Positions 37,108 to 45,629 are shown, counted from the first letter of the stretch. The stretch is DNA of 64,000 nt from Clostridium sp. (GCA_031292145.1 JARLHR010000109.1:1-64000), one strand, 5' to 3'. Program-made: numbers and translations. Notes: generated from the letters alone by a model not told the origin.

Positions 37108-37196
37108 ATATTTAAAGTTAATTATATATTATAACCAATGTAAGGCACAATAAATGGATTGAATGCTAAAGATTAAAATGTGATATATGTTATATA

Positions 37197-37243
37197 TTGA
37201 CAACAATAATAAGAAATGTTATAGTTACTACTGTGGTAGTTAC
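37197..37243 (+). promoter_or_regulatory. Promoter and candidate operator of the TrmB regulator
   Basis: TTGACA (37197) and TATAGT (37220) are 17 bp apart. From 37224, GTTACTAC-TGTG-GTAGTTAC is a palindrome with one mismatch that overlaps the -10, so bound protein would block transcription. Confidence 0.6.
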
Positions 37244-37303
37244 TATGACGTTGTTGTTAAATATACATAGAAATTTTTTATTTGAAAGGAGATTGAAATA
37301 ATA

Positions 37304-38107
37304 ATGATAGAAAACTCTTTAATTGAGAAATTACAAAATTTTGGACTAAATCAATATGAAGCTAAGGCTTATGTTTCATTATTAAGCATAGGTACATCAA
37401 ATGCTTATAGCATAAGTAAAGCATCAGGAATACCACGTTCACGAATTTATGATATCCTTGAATCACTTACTAATCGCGGAGTTGTAATGTTTGAGGAGAC
37501 AAGTGATAACGTTAAAAATTATACTGCTTTACCTGCAAATGTGTTTCTAGAACGAATACGTGAAGAATGGAGTAGTAATTATAGTGATGTGGAAAAGGAA
37601 CTTAAGCAGATTGAAGCTAAAGAAAAAAAAGATGATATTTATGTTTCAACAGTAAAGGGTGAAAAAAATATATTGACTTTTTGTAGAAATTTGATCAGGG
37701 ATGCAAAGGAACAGGTAGCTATTTCAATCTGGGGGTCTATGTATTCAGAATTGCTGCCTGATTTACAAAAATGTATTGAAAGAGGCTGCAAAGTGTCTGG
37801 AATAACTTTTGGAGTAGAAAATCCAATTAGTGTTTTGGATAAGCATAGAATGAATAAAATTCATAATAGCATTGAAAAAAAGCCATGGTTTATTCTTTCC
37901 AGTGATAGTAAGAAATTATTATATGGTCATTCTTCAGAAGTTAATGGAAATGCTTTTTACACTGATGATCCTACCCATATTTATTTGCTTGAAGATTATA
38001 TTTTACATGATATTGTGATTAATAGACTTATAAAAAAAGAGGAAAATGAAAATATAGCTGTGAAAATGATATCAGAAATTTTAAATGAAATGAAAAGTGA
38101 GTCTTAG
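37304..38107 (+). CDS. TrmB family transcriptional regulator
   Basis: 267 residues. The winged HTH is residues 1-80 (LNQYEAKAYVSLLSIG and IPRSRIYDILESLTNRGVV); from about 110 a PLD-like ligand domain with KGEKNILTFCRNLI and ISIWGSMYSELL. GAAAGGAG precedes the ATG. It is followed after 42 bp by two TSUP permease genes, its most likely targets. TrmB members sense sugars or related solutes; the ligand here is unknown. Confidence 0.85.
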   Translation: MIENSLIEKLQNFGLNQYEAKAYVSLLSIGTSNAYSISKASGIPRSRIYDILESLTNRGVVMFEETSDNVKNYTALPANVFLERIREEWSSNYSDVEKELKQIEAKEKKDDIYVSTVKGEKNILTFCRNLIRDAKEQVAISIWGSMYSELLPDLQKCIERGCKVSGITFGVENPISVLDKHRMNKIHNSIEKKPWFILSSDSKKLLYGHSSEVNGNAFYTDDPTHIYLLEDYILHDIVINRLIKKEENENIAVKMISEILNEMKSES

Positions 38108-38149
38108 AAATAAATTAGCGAATTAATTATGGAAGGATGTATGTAAGTT

Positions 38150-38509
38150 ATGAAAAATGAAATTAAGTCCATATTAATAGGAATAGCTGGTGGAATAGGT
38201 GCTGGATTGATTGGTATTGGAGGAGGTATTATAATGGTGCCTTGCATGGTATCAATACTCGGAGTACCACAACATAAAGCTCATGCTACTTCATTAGTAG
38301 CTATTACACCTTTAGCACTCATCAGTGCTATAGTTTATAACAATTATGGAAATTTAAATATATATTTAGCTTGTTTATTATCTGTTGGAGGAATAATAGG
38401 CGCCTATATAGGTGCAAGTTTAATGCCTCATGTTAATAAAATTGTATTAAGACGCTTGCTTGCAATACTATGTATAGCTATGGCAATAAAGATGGGAGTT
38501 GGTTTTTAG
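38150..38509 (+). CDS. TSUP (TauE/SafE) permease, half-size subunit 1
   Basis: 119 residues, four membrane segments. The TSUP repeat motif is GAGLIGIGGGIIMVP with the following GVPQHKAHATSL. Normal TSUP carriers are ~250 residues with two such repeats; here each repeat is a separate gene. The family moves sulfonates, sulfite or organic acids. Stop and next GTG overlap by one base. Confidence 0.8.
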   Translation: MKNEIKSILIGIAGGIGAGLIGIGGGIIMVPCMVSILGVPQHKAHATSLVAITPLALISAIVYNNYGNLNIYLACLLSVGGIIGAYIGASLMPHVNKIVLRRLLAILCIAMAIKMGVGF

Positions 38510-38889
38510 TGACTATTATAATATTAACAATACTTGCAGGAGGAATTACAGGCATACTTAGTGGTATGTTAGGTATTGGTGGCGGAGCAATTATGGTTGT
38601 CATCATGATATCATTATTAGGTGTTACCCAACATGTAGCCCAAGCAGCAGCATTAGCGGCTATTATTCCAACAGCTTTTGTAGGTGCAGCAAAGCATCAT
38701 AAAAATAGTTTGTTAGATTATAAGGTTGGAATATATTTAGCTATTGGAGGGATTATTGGGAGTTTGGTTGGAGCAAATTGTGCCAATATGCTTAATGAAG
38801 ATATGCTGCGTAAAATTTTTAGTGTATTTTTTGCTGCTATAGGAATTCAATTATTAATAACTTCATTTAACGCACAATCAAAAAAATAA
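38509..38889 (+). CDS. TSUP (TauE/SafE) permease, half-size subunit 2
   Basis: 126 residues from GTG 38509, overlapping the preceding TAG (TAGTG). The repeat motif GILSGMLGIGGGAIMV and GVTQHVAQAAALAAI mirror subunit 1. Expected to form a heterodimer with it, as in other split TSUP pairs. Co-translated and probably controlled by the TrmB gene upstream. Confidence 0.8.
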   Translation: MTIIILTILAGGITGILSGMLGIGGGAIMVVIMISLLGVTQHVAQAAALAAIIPTAFVGAAKHHKNSLLDYKVGIYLAIGGIIGSLVGANCANMLNEDMLRKIFSVFFAAIGIQLLITSFNAQSKK

Positions 38890-39033
38890 TAGATTAGTAT
38901 GTTTGCCTATTTCGCATTATACTGCGTAACACAAATATAGTTAATTTCGGTAGGCTATCACATATTCTATGTAGATATCGCGTAATGGTAATACAAGAAA
39001 TTTTAAAAGTAAAAAAGTGAATATATTAAATAT

Positions 39034-39058
39034 AGTGCTTAGAATTACTCTAAACACT
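39034..39058. terminator. Bidirectional hairpin between convergent genes
   Basis: AGTGCTTAGA and TCTAAACACT pair around ATTAC, between the TSUP genes and the minus-strand secreted protein. Confidence 0.5.
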
Positions 39059-39068
39059 ATACTGTAAA

Positions 39069-39392
39069 CTATGAAAAAGGGGAAAAAGATATTTCACCAG
39101 TACCAACAAGCACTATAACATCTCCTTCTTGAATAGGGCCCAGTTTTACAGTTTCATTTGGATCATTAAATCTTAAAAATAATTCTAGACCACCTTTAGA
39201 GTTAATAACTATGCTAGTAAGAGGTTTACCAGGGGTTATCAGTTTAGCTGTAATATATTTTCCAGTATATTGAGAGGTGTCATAAATACCCTGTGTATAA
39301 GTAGTTGCAATAGGAATTGGTTGTGCTTGAGGAATTTTAACAAATGCAAATAAAGATATTAGAAAAAATGCTGAAAATTTCGTTATTTTCAT
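39069..39392 (-). CDS. Small secreted protein, paralogue C
   Basis: 107 residues with a signal peptide of about 22 residues (ITKFSAFFLISLFAFVK) and a mature part TYTQGIYDTSQY, LELFLRFNDPNETVKLGP and VIVLVGTGEISF. The gap-aligned motifs (GvY, FDe, L-GP, vG-Ge) match paralogues A and B at 23831 and 24191. GGAGGTGCT precedes the ATG. Function unknown. Confidence 0.65.
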   Translation of the reverse strand: MKITKFSAFFLISLFAFVKIPQAQPIPIATTYTQGIYDTSQYTGKYITAKLITPGKPLTSIVINSKGGLELFLRFNDPNETVKLGPIQEGDVIVLVGTGEISFSPFS

Positions 39393-39682
39393 GACAGCAC
39401 CTCCATCTATTAGTATTTTATTTTTAGAATTAGAATATGCAATTTATTGACAACTAAAGTACTAATAATTTTAAGTCACCATACTAAAAATGTCCTAATA
39501 AATAAAATATTAGATATGTTGTGATAAAAGATATATTGCCATTTTTAAGTCACGGTAGTGGGAGAAAATACTATGTAACAGGAGTCAAAACAGTATTTGC
39601 AATTAATAACTTTAAGGAAGGCATTTATAAATCATTGAATTTGCGATTTTTTAATACATCATTTATTTAGAGATTTATTCAC

Positions 39683-40480
39683 TCAATCTGAAATAGATAA
39701 TTCAATTTCAAATTGAGTGGCATTATTTTGAAGTGCATATACATGAAGCATGACTTCATTACAATTTAGATTAACTATTGCTTTAAGTTTATCATTTAAA
39801 GCAATAGTTCTCTCTGGTAAAATTGCCATCGCTTTATTATTCTCAATCATTGAAATAAGAATATCTATGGTATCTACTTCAACAACAGTCATATTATCTA
39901 GTTTATTTTTCTTTAGATAATCAAGGGTTTCTATTCTATAAGGACAGTCAATATCTCTGCTAATAATAATTTTATTATCAAAAAAATCATTGTTATTTCT
40001 TTTTGCCTTTGTCCAAAGAACCTTTTCTTCCATAGTCTTAATTTCTTTAAATCCAATATTGTCCACTTCTTTGTTTACAATCATAAAATCAATGGTACAG
40101 TCTTTCAATTGTTGAATTAGTTCACTTGAAGATTTAGTAAAGATGGATACATTTTCATTGAAATAATAGTTCTGTAAATAGTTCTTGGAAATAGATTGTG
40201 TCGCTCCTATACGTACTTGATTCTTACTGATTGAAAACACTTCCTCCATATCTGAAAAAGCTGTTAAAACTTTTTCTGCATATGATAAAAATATCTCTCC
40301 ATCAGTGGTTAATTTCATTCCTTTATTTGTTCTATGAAATAGGTTCTTCCCAATTTCGCTTTCTAGCTTCGCAATTCTTTTACTCACATTTGATTGAACA
40401 TATCCTAATTTATTAGCAGTTTTCATAGTTGAGCTTAAATTCGCTACCTCATAAAATATCTTAATATCATTAATCTCCAC
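39683..40480 (-). CDS. LysR-type transcriptional regulator
   Basis: 265 residues from GTG 40480, with AGGAGGAAG upstream. The HTH is residues 3-60 (IFYEVANLSSTMKTANKLGYV, VSKRIAKLESEIGKNLFHR), followed by an effector-binding half with VRIGATQSISKNYLQ. It is divergent from a DUF4865-tautomerase-CMD operon. ATTCC-N5-GGAAT at 40503-40517 is a T-N11-A type box between them. Confidence 0.85.
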   Translation of the reverse strand: MEINDIKIFYEVANLSSTMKTANKLGYVQSNVSKRIAKLESEIGKNLFHRTNKGMKLTTDGEIFLSYAEKVLTAFSDMEEVFSISKNQVRIGATQSISKNYLQNYYFNENVSIFTKSSSELIQQLKDCTIDFMIVNKEVDNIGFKEIKTMEEKVLWTKAKRNNNDFFDNKIIISRDIDCPYRIETLDYLKKNKLDNMTVVEVDTIDILISMIENNKAMAILPERTIALNDKLKAIVNLNCNEVMLHVYALQNNATQFEIELSISD

Positions 40481-40502
40481 TTCACCTTCCTCCTTTCTGG
40501 AT

Positions 40503-40517
40503 ATTCCCATATGGAAT
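40503..40517. promoter_or_regulatory. LysR box
   Basis: ATTCC-N5-GGAAT, perfect inverted repeat in the divergent promoter region. TATAAT for the plus-strand operon is at 40563-40568. Confidence 0.6.
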
Positions 40518-40597
40518 ACCAAAGATGATTTATAACCATTATACATCATGGAACATCACTTGTATAATGAAATTATATTAGAAAGGACGTGATTATA

Positions 40598-41113
40598 ATG
40601 CACGCTATGCAATATAAAATAACATTACCTAATGATTATGATATGAACATTATCAAAAAGAGGGTAAATAATAATGGAAAAAAAACTGATGGATTCCCTG
40701 ATTTGTTATTAAAAGCATATTTAATAATAAATGATTCCACTAAAAAAGAATATTCTCCATTATATATCTGGAAAGAGTATAAAGGAATGAATAAGTTTAT
40801 TTTTGAGGGGTTTTATGACAATATTCTAGGCTCATTTGGTTGGCAACATATAAATATCGCTATCCCAATACAATTAGATATAGCAGATAACATCTTACAC
40901 TCTAAATATGTACTTGAAATTGAACATAATATTCAAGAAACAAATAAAATGTCCATCCCTAAATTTTCTCTACCAAATGAGAGCTGTTTAGGAAAAGTTA
41001 TTGTTTATAATCCTGATAAATGGAAATATGTTGAATTTTATTTTTTTGAAAATATTTCAAAAGATTTAGAAAACTCTGGTTTAATATATGAAATTCTTCA
41101 TTTATCAATGTAA
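40598..41113 (+). CDS. DUF4865 family protein
   Basis: 171 residues from ATG 40598 (AGAAAGGA upstream). The opening MQYKITLPNDYDMNIIKKRV and FPDLLLKAYLI are typical of DUF4865. No catalytic assignment is known; the fold may resemble dimeric alpha/beta-barrel enzymes. First gene of a four-gene group, divergent from LysR, followed by a tautomerase. Confidence 0.8.
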   Translation: MHAMQYKITLPNDYDMNIIKKRVNNNGKKTDGFPDLLLKAYLIINDSTKKEYSPLYIWKEYKGMNKFIFEGFYDNILGSFGWQHINIAIPIQLDIADNILHSKYVLEIEHNIQETNKMSIPKFSLPNESCLGKVIVYNPDKWKYVEFYFFENISKDLENSGLIYEILHLSM

Positions 41114-41148
41114 AATATATTATTTCAGCTGAAAGCGAGGTAAAAAAT

Positions 41149-41553
41149 ATGCCATTTATCAAAGTATATTATAATGATAGTTTATCTGATAATGAAACTG
41201 ACTTGATTAGTAAATCTATACATGATTCACTTATGAACAATTTTGAAGTTCCGGAAGATGATATTTTTCATCTCTTCTTACCTTATAAGGATAAACAATT
41301 TGTATTTAACGAAAACTACAAACTTTCTGTTGGTAAAGCCAGAACGAATAAAATGATTTATGTTGATATTCTATGCGGAAATGGACGTAGTTCACTACAA
41401 AAGGAAAAACTATTTTTAAGTATAGCTACCAATATTTCAAAAAGCATTGAGGTAAACCCGGCAGATATATTTATTACTATCAAAGAATCTTCACGAGAGA
41501 ACTGGTCTTTTGGAGAAGGTGTAGCACAACTGATTGAAAAAGGGGGTATATAG
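41149..41553 (+). CDS. Tautomerase family protein (MSAD/Tautomerase_2-like)
   Basis: 134 residues. Pro2 directly follows Met, the catalytic base of the tautomerase superfamily after Met removal. It is twice the 4-OT length, with GKARTNKMIYVDILCGNGRSSLQKEK typical of the Tautomerase_2 group. GCGAGG precedes the ATG. It overlaps the next gene by one base. Expected to catalyse keto-enol tautomerisation or a dehalogenation-like step; the substrate is unknown. Confidence 0.8.
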   Translation: MPFIKVYYNDSLSDNETDLISKSIHDSLMNNFEVPEDDIFHLFLPYKDKQFVFNENYKLSVGKARTNKMIYVDILCGNGRSSLQKEKLFLSIATNISKSIEVNPADIFITIKESSRENWSFGEGVAQLIEKGGI

Positions 41554-41864
41554 TGAATAATAAAATGGCTTTTAAACCCTCAAAAGAAATGGAAGAACAA
41601 AATCCGCAATTAATGAAATATACTAAAGAAATTTTATTTGATGAAATCTGGCTTGATGAATCATTAAGCTCCAGGGAGAGAAGTCTAATTACTTTATCAG
41701 TTTTAGCCACAATTGGAAACACCGAGCAATTAGATTATCATATCAAAAGTGCATACAGAAATGCACTTAATAAAGATGAATTAATAGCTCTAACTACTCA
41801 TCTAACGTTTTATATAGGGCTTCCATCATCAATACAATTGTTGAATAAAATAATGGATAGCTAG
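41553..41864 (+). CDS. Carboxymuconolactone decarboxylase (CMD) family protein
   Basis: 103 residues from GTG 41553, overlapping the tautomerase TAG. Core NPQLMKYTKEILFDEIW, RERSLITLSVLATIGNTEQLDYHIKSAYRN; the CxxC of peroxidase-type AhpD is absent, so this is the CMD-like branch. The cotranscribed set suggests a pathway for an aromatic or lactone ring product. Confidence 0.8.
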   Translation: MNNKMAFKPSKEMEEQNPQLMKYTKEILFDEIWLDESLSSRERSLITLSVLATIGNTEQLDYHIKSAYRNALNKDELIALTTHLTFYIGLPSSIQLLNKIMDS

Positions 41865-41933
41865 TACCGAATTATTTGATTAAGTATTTTAAACAGACAC
41901 TTTCATCATTGGATATACTAAGGAGGGGTTTTT

Positions 41934-42533
41934 ATGTTGACTAATAACAAACCAGCACTAATTCTCATTGATATACAGAAAGGATTTGATGATATCGAGT
42001 ATTGGGGAGGAGAAAGAAATAATATCGAAGCTGAGGGAAAAGCCAGTATACTATTAAACATTTGGAGAAGAAGCAACCTCCCAATTTTTCACGTTAAGCA
42101 TTGCTCTACTAATCCGATATCAAGATTAGCTGAAGGGAATGAGGGTAACGAATTTAAGGATTTGGTAGCTCCAAAGGTTAATGAAGTTGTAATAAAAAAA
42201 AGTGTAAATAGTGCATTTATAGGAACGAATTTTAAGGAAAAACTTGATAATGGGGACATAAACCAACTTGTAATAGTTGGTTTAACAACAGACCATTGTG
42301 TTTCAACAACTACTAGAATGGCAGGCAATTATGGCTATGAAGCATTTGTTGTTTCTGATGCAACAGCTACTTTCAATAGAAAAGGAGTAAACGGTCAAGA
42401 TTTTTCGGCACAACTAATACACGAGACAGCCTTAGCAAGCTTAAAGGATGAATTTGCAACTATTATGACTACAAAAGAAATTATTGACATTTTAGTTAAT
42501 GATGATAATAAGCAATATTCTTATATGGTGTAA
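41934..42533 (+). CDS. Isochorismatase-like cysteine hydrolase
   Basis: 199 residues. Triad D13 (LILIDIQKGFDD), K89 (VIKKSVNSAF) and C122 (GLTTDHCVSTTTRMA), with the cis-peptide motif before the cysteine. Members cleave isochorismate, nicotinamide or carbamoyl compounds. AGGAGGGG precedes the ATG. It follows the CMD gene by 69 nt and probably belongs to the LysR-linked group. Confidence 0.85.
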   Translation: MLTNNKPALILIDIQKGFDDIEYWGGERNNIEAEGKASILLNIWRRSNLPIFHVKHCSTNPISRLAEGNEGNEFKDLVAPKVNEVVIKKSVNSAFIGTNFKEKLDNGDINQLVIVGLTTDHCVSTTTRMAGNYGYEAFVVSDATATFNRKGVNGQDFSAQLIHETALASLKDEFATIMTTKEIIDILVNDDNKQYSYMV

Positions 42534-42548
42534 CAGTTAAAATGAGAA

Positions 42549-42583
42549 AAATAAGAAGTATCTAAGAGGTGCTTCTTATTTTT
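42549..42583 (+). terminator. Intrinsic terminator
   Basis: AATAAGAAGTATC with GTGCTTCTTATT, then TTTT; ends the isochorismatase transcript. Confidence 0.75.
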
Positions 42584-42620
42584 AATAAGAGCTTGCTATA
42601 TAAGTGAGAAAGAGAAAGTG

Positions 42621-42662
42621 TTATCACTTGCTACTGATATGGTGAACCATATCATAAATAAA
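42621..42662 (+). repeat. ~45-nt hairpin motif copy (reference)
   Basis: TTATCACTTGCTACTGATATGG, TGAA loop, CCATATCATAAATAAA. The GATATGG/CCATATC stem is perfect here and at 55908; other copies change one pair. Confidence 0.65.
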
Positions 42663-42670
42663 TGATGTTT

Positions 42671-42710
42671 ATAGTCTTAGACATTGATATAACTTGTCTA
42701 AGGCTATTTT
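42671..42710 (+). terminator. Intrinsic terminator
   Basis: ATAGTCTTAGACA with TGTCTAAGGCTAT over a loop of about ten bases, then TTTTT. Confidence 0.7.
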
Positions 42711-42934
42711 TATAGGTGAAAATACCGTATCGCAAGTAATCGTGTAAAATGATTTTAATATGTAATATTTACTAATGGTGTTATAATGTACAATAGGTAA
42801 TATAATCTTAAGCTATATTATAAATAGTAATTTCTAGTACAGATTATTTATATAATATTCATTGCATTAAAATACACCTAATGCAATGATTCTTTACTGA
42901 ATTCTTGATATATTTGTAACGAGGAGGTGAGGCT

Positions 42935-44120
42935 ATGGATTGGCAGAAGTGCATGAATCAAGCACTTGATTATATTGAAAATAATCTATCTTGTGATATT
43001 GATTATTATGTAGCAGCAAAGATTATGAACTGCTCGGAGTGGGAATTTCGCCGAATTTTTTCTTTCTTAGCTCAAATTCCATTGTCTGAATATATTCGTC
43101 ATAGGCGATTATCTATTGCCGCAATAGAGATTAAAAAGGGCGAAAAAATAATTGATGTTGCTATACGTTATGGATATGAATCTCAAGCAGCTTTTTCAAG
43201 AGCATTTAGTCGATTTCATGGAATAGCGCCATCTTTGGCTCGAGACGAGGATGTAGCTCTAAAAACATTTCCACGCCTGTCCTTTAAACTAATATTAATG
43301 GAGGGAAACGTTATGAATAAGAATTCTAATCACAGAACTAATATTATAGGTGCTGGTGAAGTTGGTTATGGTATTTCGATTGATATGGACAAGAACAACA
43401 TTCATAAAACTAACAGTTCTTTTTGGGATACTAAAGGCAGCGAGGTCATAGGTACAACGGCACTTCCTAAATATGGATCATTTGTTTCAGAGGAGAAATT
43501 GCATCTTTTTGGCGATGTATCAGGAAAAAAGTTGTTAGAAATAGGCTGTGGAGCCGGGCATTCTTTAAAATATCATGGAGACCGTAAGGCTTCTGAATTA
43601 TGGGGGATAGATATTTCTGAAAAGCAAATAGAAAAAACTAGGGAATATTTATCATTGAATGGTTTTTCTGCAAAATTGATCTGTTCACCAATGGAAGAAG
43701 ATTGTGGAATACCTGTAGATTATTTTGACTATGTTTATTCTGTTTATGGTATTGGTTGGACTACTGATCTTGAAGGTACTTTTGGTAGAATTGCTTCCTA
43801 CCTAAAAAAAGACGGTATGTTTATTTTCAGTTGGTCTCACCCAATACATAAATGCGTTGCTGTGGAAAATGATTCGCTTACTTTTAAAAAAAGTTATTTT
43901 GATGAATCGTGGTATACTGTAGCTCTTGAAGGTGGTGCTATATCTTTATCGGATCAAACTATCAACTTATATCAACGCATTAACAAAAGCAGGATTTATC
44001 ATCGATGAAATGATTGAAGAATCTGGCGAGGATATGCTTCAATCACATAAGGAGGGGGACTTTGTCAAAAAAGCCAAAATGCTTCCTCTAATATTTGTAA
44101 TCAAAGCAAGAAAACTATAG
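42935..44120 (+). pseudogene. AraC-type regulator fused to a SAM methyltransferase, C-terminal frameshift
   Basis: Residues 1-108 are an AraC HTH pair (VAAKIMNCSEWEFRRIFSF, YESQAAFSRAFSRFHGIAP). From about 160 a class I methyltransferase has LLEIGCGAGHSLKYHG and WGIDISEKQIEKT. At about 43950-43970 the frame changes: one frame ends TINLYQRINKSRIYHR, the other continues LSTYINALTKAGFIIDEM to 44120, as expected for the family. The catalytic core is intact; the C-terminal ~50 residues are out of frame. GAGGAGGTGAGG precedes the start. Confidence 0.75.
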
Positions 44121-44155
44121 CAATTTAAAAAGTTATTTTTACATTTAGTGTTTTG

Positions 44156-44177
44156 TTCGTATACTATAGTATACGAA
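44156..44177. promoter_or_regulatory. Perfect 22-bp palindrome
   Basis: Both halves read TTCGTATACTA toward the centre. It differs from the MarR operator at 44403 and lies before a small-peptide cassette. Possibly an operator for an unlinked regulator. Confidence 0.45.
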
Positions 44178-44208
44178 TCGAGTTTCATTTATCAATGGTA
44201 ATTTAATA

Positions 44209-44328
44209 ATGCATATAAGTAATGTAGGAGAACCAAGTTCAGATGTAGATGGAGGAGGTTATCCTTCTTATTTTGTTTCCAGAAGAGAGTTGATGATAAA
44301 TTCTGTTAATATAAAGATTTGTATATAA
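44209..44328 (+). pseudogene. Small-peptide cassette, copy 3 (5'-truncated)
   Basis: 39 codons starting MHISNVGEPSSDVDGGGYPS and ending INSVNIKICI, with no indels against the intact copy at 30339. The N-terminal 25 residues and ribosome site are gone. It lies upstream of a MarR gene. Synonymous differences in the tail are consistent with a formerly coding frame. Confidence 0.55.
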
Positions 44329-44396
44329 TAAATTATTAAATTATAAGTTTATGAATAGCTTTGATAAAGGGATCAGATAAATAGTGTTGGGGTTAT

Positions 44397-44425
44397 TTGA
44401 CAATAGTTCGATATCGAAGTATACT
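44397..44425 (+). promoter_or_regulatory. MarR autoregulatory promoter and operator
   Basis: TTGACA (44397-44402) and TATACT (44420-44425) flank a 17-bp spacer containing ATAGTTCGATATCGAAG; the palindrome at 44403-44422 matches the one at 44875-44894 except one base. The predicted start falls near 44432. Confidence 0.7.
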
Positions 44426-44431
44426 GAAAAT

Positions 44432-44854
44432 ATGAATACAGATAATACTATAAATTTAATTGGAAGAATACGAGAGAAAAGTAATAAATATTTGTTAAAA
44501 GAGATGGGAAAATTAGGATTAGAGAATATTGCATTATCACATGCAGATATATTAGCGGCTTTATTTAAATATGAAGAAGCAACTATGACTGAAATAGCAG
44601 ATACTATTCATAGAGAACGTTCTACTGTAACAACATTGGTAAGTAAATTAATTAAACTTGGATATATTTCAAGTAAGAAAGATTCTAATGACAGTAGGTC
44701 AAGTATTATATATTTAACAGAGAAAGGACATGGATTAAAAAATGGTTTTGAGGAAATTTCACAGAAGCTTTATGAACGTGAATATGAAGGTATTTCAGGT
44801 GAAGAAAAAGTGATATTTCAACGTGTTTTAAAAAAAATATATGATAACTTTTAG
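44432..44854 (+). CDS. MarR family transcriptional regulator
   Basis: 140 residues from ATG 44432. The winged HTH is near residues 50-95 (TMTEIADTIHRERSTVTTLVSKLIKLGYI, DSRSSIIYLTEKGHGL). The best promoter places the transcript start at or next to this ATG, suggesting a leaderless message; the alternative GTG 44384 lies upstream of that promoter. The same palindrome precedes the hydrolase gene downstream, so the regulator should repress both. Confidence 0.75.
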   Translation: MNTDNTINLIGRIREKSNKYLLKEMGKLGLENIALSHADILAALFKYEEATMTEIADTIHRERSTVTTLVSKLIKLGYISSKKDSNDSRSSIIYLTEKGHGLKNGFEEISQKLYEREYEGISGEEKVIFQRVLKKIYDNF

Positions 44855-44874
44855 TATCATATATTTTTACATAA

Positions 44875-44894
44875 ATACTTCGATATCGAAGTAT
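44875..44894. promoter_or_regulatory. MarR operator of the hydrolase gene
   Basis: ATACTTCGATATCGAAGTAT, a perfect palindrome overlapping a TATAAT -10 at 44891-44896. Nearly identical to the operator at 44403. Confidence 0.75.
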
Positions 44895-44932
44895 AATTTT
44901 CATTAAATTATTTTTGTTGAGGGGGAATCAAG

Positions 44933-45604
44933 GTGGATATTAAAAAGCAAATAATTAAAGGTGATGGTTTTGATGTTCCAAGTATAGTTTTAACACCTGA
45001 TAATTTTAAAGGTGCAGCGATAATAGTTCCGGGGTATGGCGGTTCAAAAGAAGAAGAATTAGGATTATCATATAGGGTGGCAGAAGCAGGATTTAAAACC
45101 TTTGCTATAGATTTTCGTGGCCATGGAGAAAATACTTCATGTTTTGATGAGAATATTATATTAGATTTAGAAACTTCAATTAATTATTGTAAAACCTTTG
45201 GTAAGGTAGTTGTTATTGGGCATTCATTAGGCGGAAGAATTGCATTAACCAGTAGTTCAGATTATGCTATAGGAATATCTCCAGCATTGAATACAATTTT
45301 TAGTGAAAATACTATCAATTTATTAATGAGTGCAAGGGATTATAGAGTTAAGCAAAAATCAGAAGGCATTATTAAAAAAGTTGTTAAAGATATTTCAGTA
45401 TTTGATTTTAAGGATGATAATAAAAGGGCAATAATATATGGTTCAAGGGATATACCAGAGATAATAAGTGTATGCAAGAATTATAAAGATACAGCGAAAA
45501 ATTCATCAATTATTGAAATTTACAATGCGTTGCATAGCGATATATGTACATTAGAAGATACTTTTCAAAATATAATTAAACAATTAGGAGAGTTTTTTAG
45601 ATAA
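44933..45604 (+). CDS. Alpha/beta hydrolase
   Basis: 223 residues from GTG 44933 (GAGGGGGAATCAAG upstream). The nucleophile elbow is VVVIGHSLGGRIAL (Ser near 97-98); the oxyanion loop is IIVPGYGGSKEEE; the late acid and histidine are GSRDIP and ALHSD. It resembles monoacylglycerol-lipase-like esterases. A single target of the adjacent MarR via the palindromic operator; a role in detoxifying a small ester is plausible but unproven. Confidence 0.8.
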   Translation: MDIKKQIIKGDGFDVPSIVLTPDNFKGAAIIVPGYGGSKEEELGLSYRVAEAGFKTFAIDFRGHGENTSCFDENIILDLETSINYCKTFGKVVVIGHSLGGRIALTSSSDYAIGISPALNTIFSENTINLLMSARDYRVKQKSEGIIKKVVKDISVFDFKDDNKRAIIYGSRDIPEIISVCKNYKDTAKNSSIIEIYNALHSDICTLEDTFQNIIKQLGEFFR

Positions 45605-45629
45605 ATTAAAAGTGTTACAAGTGATAATC

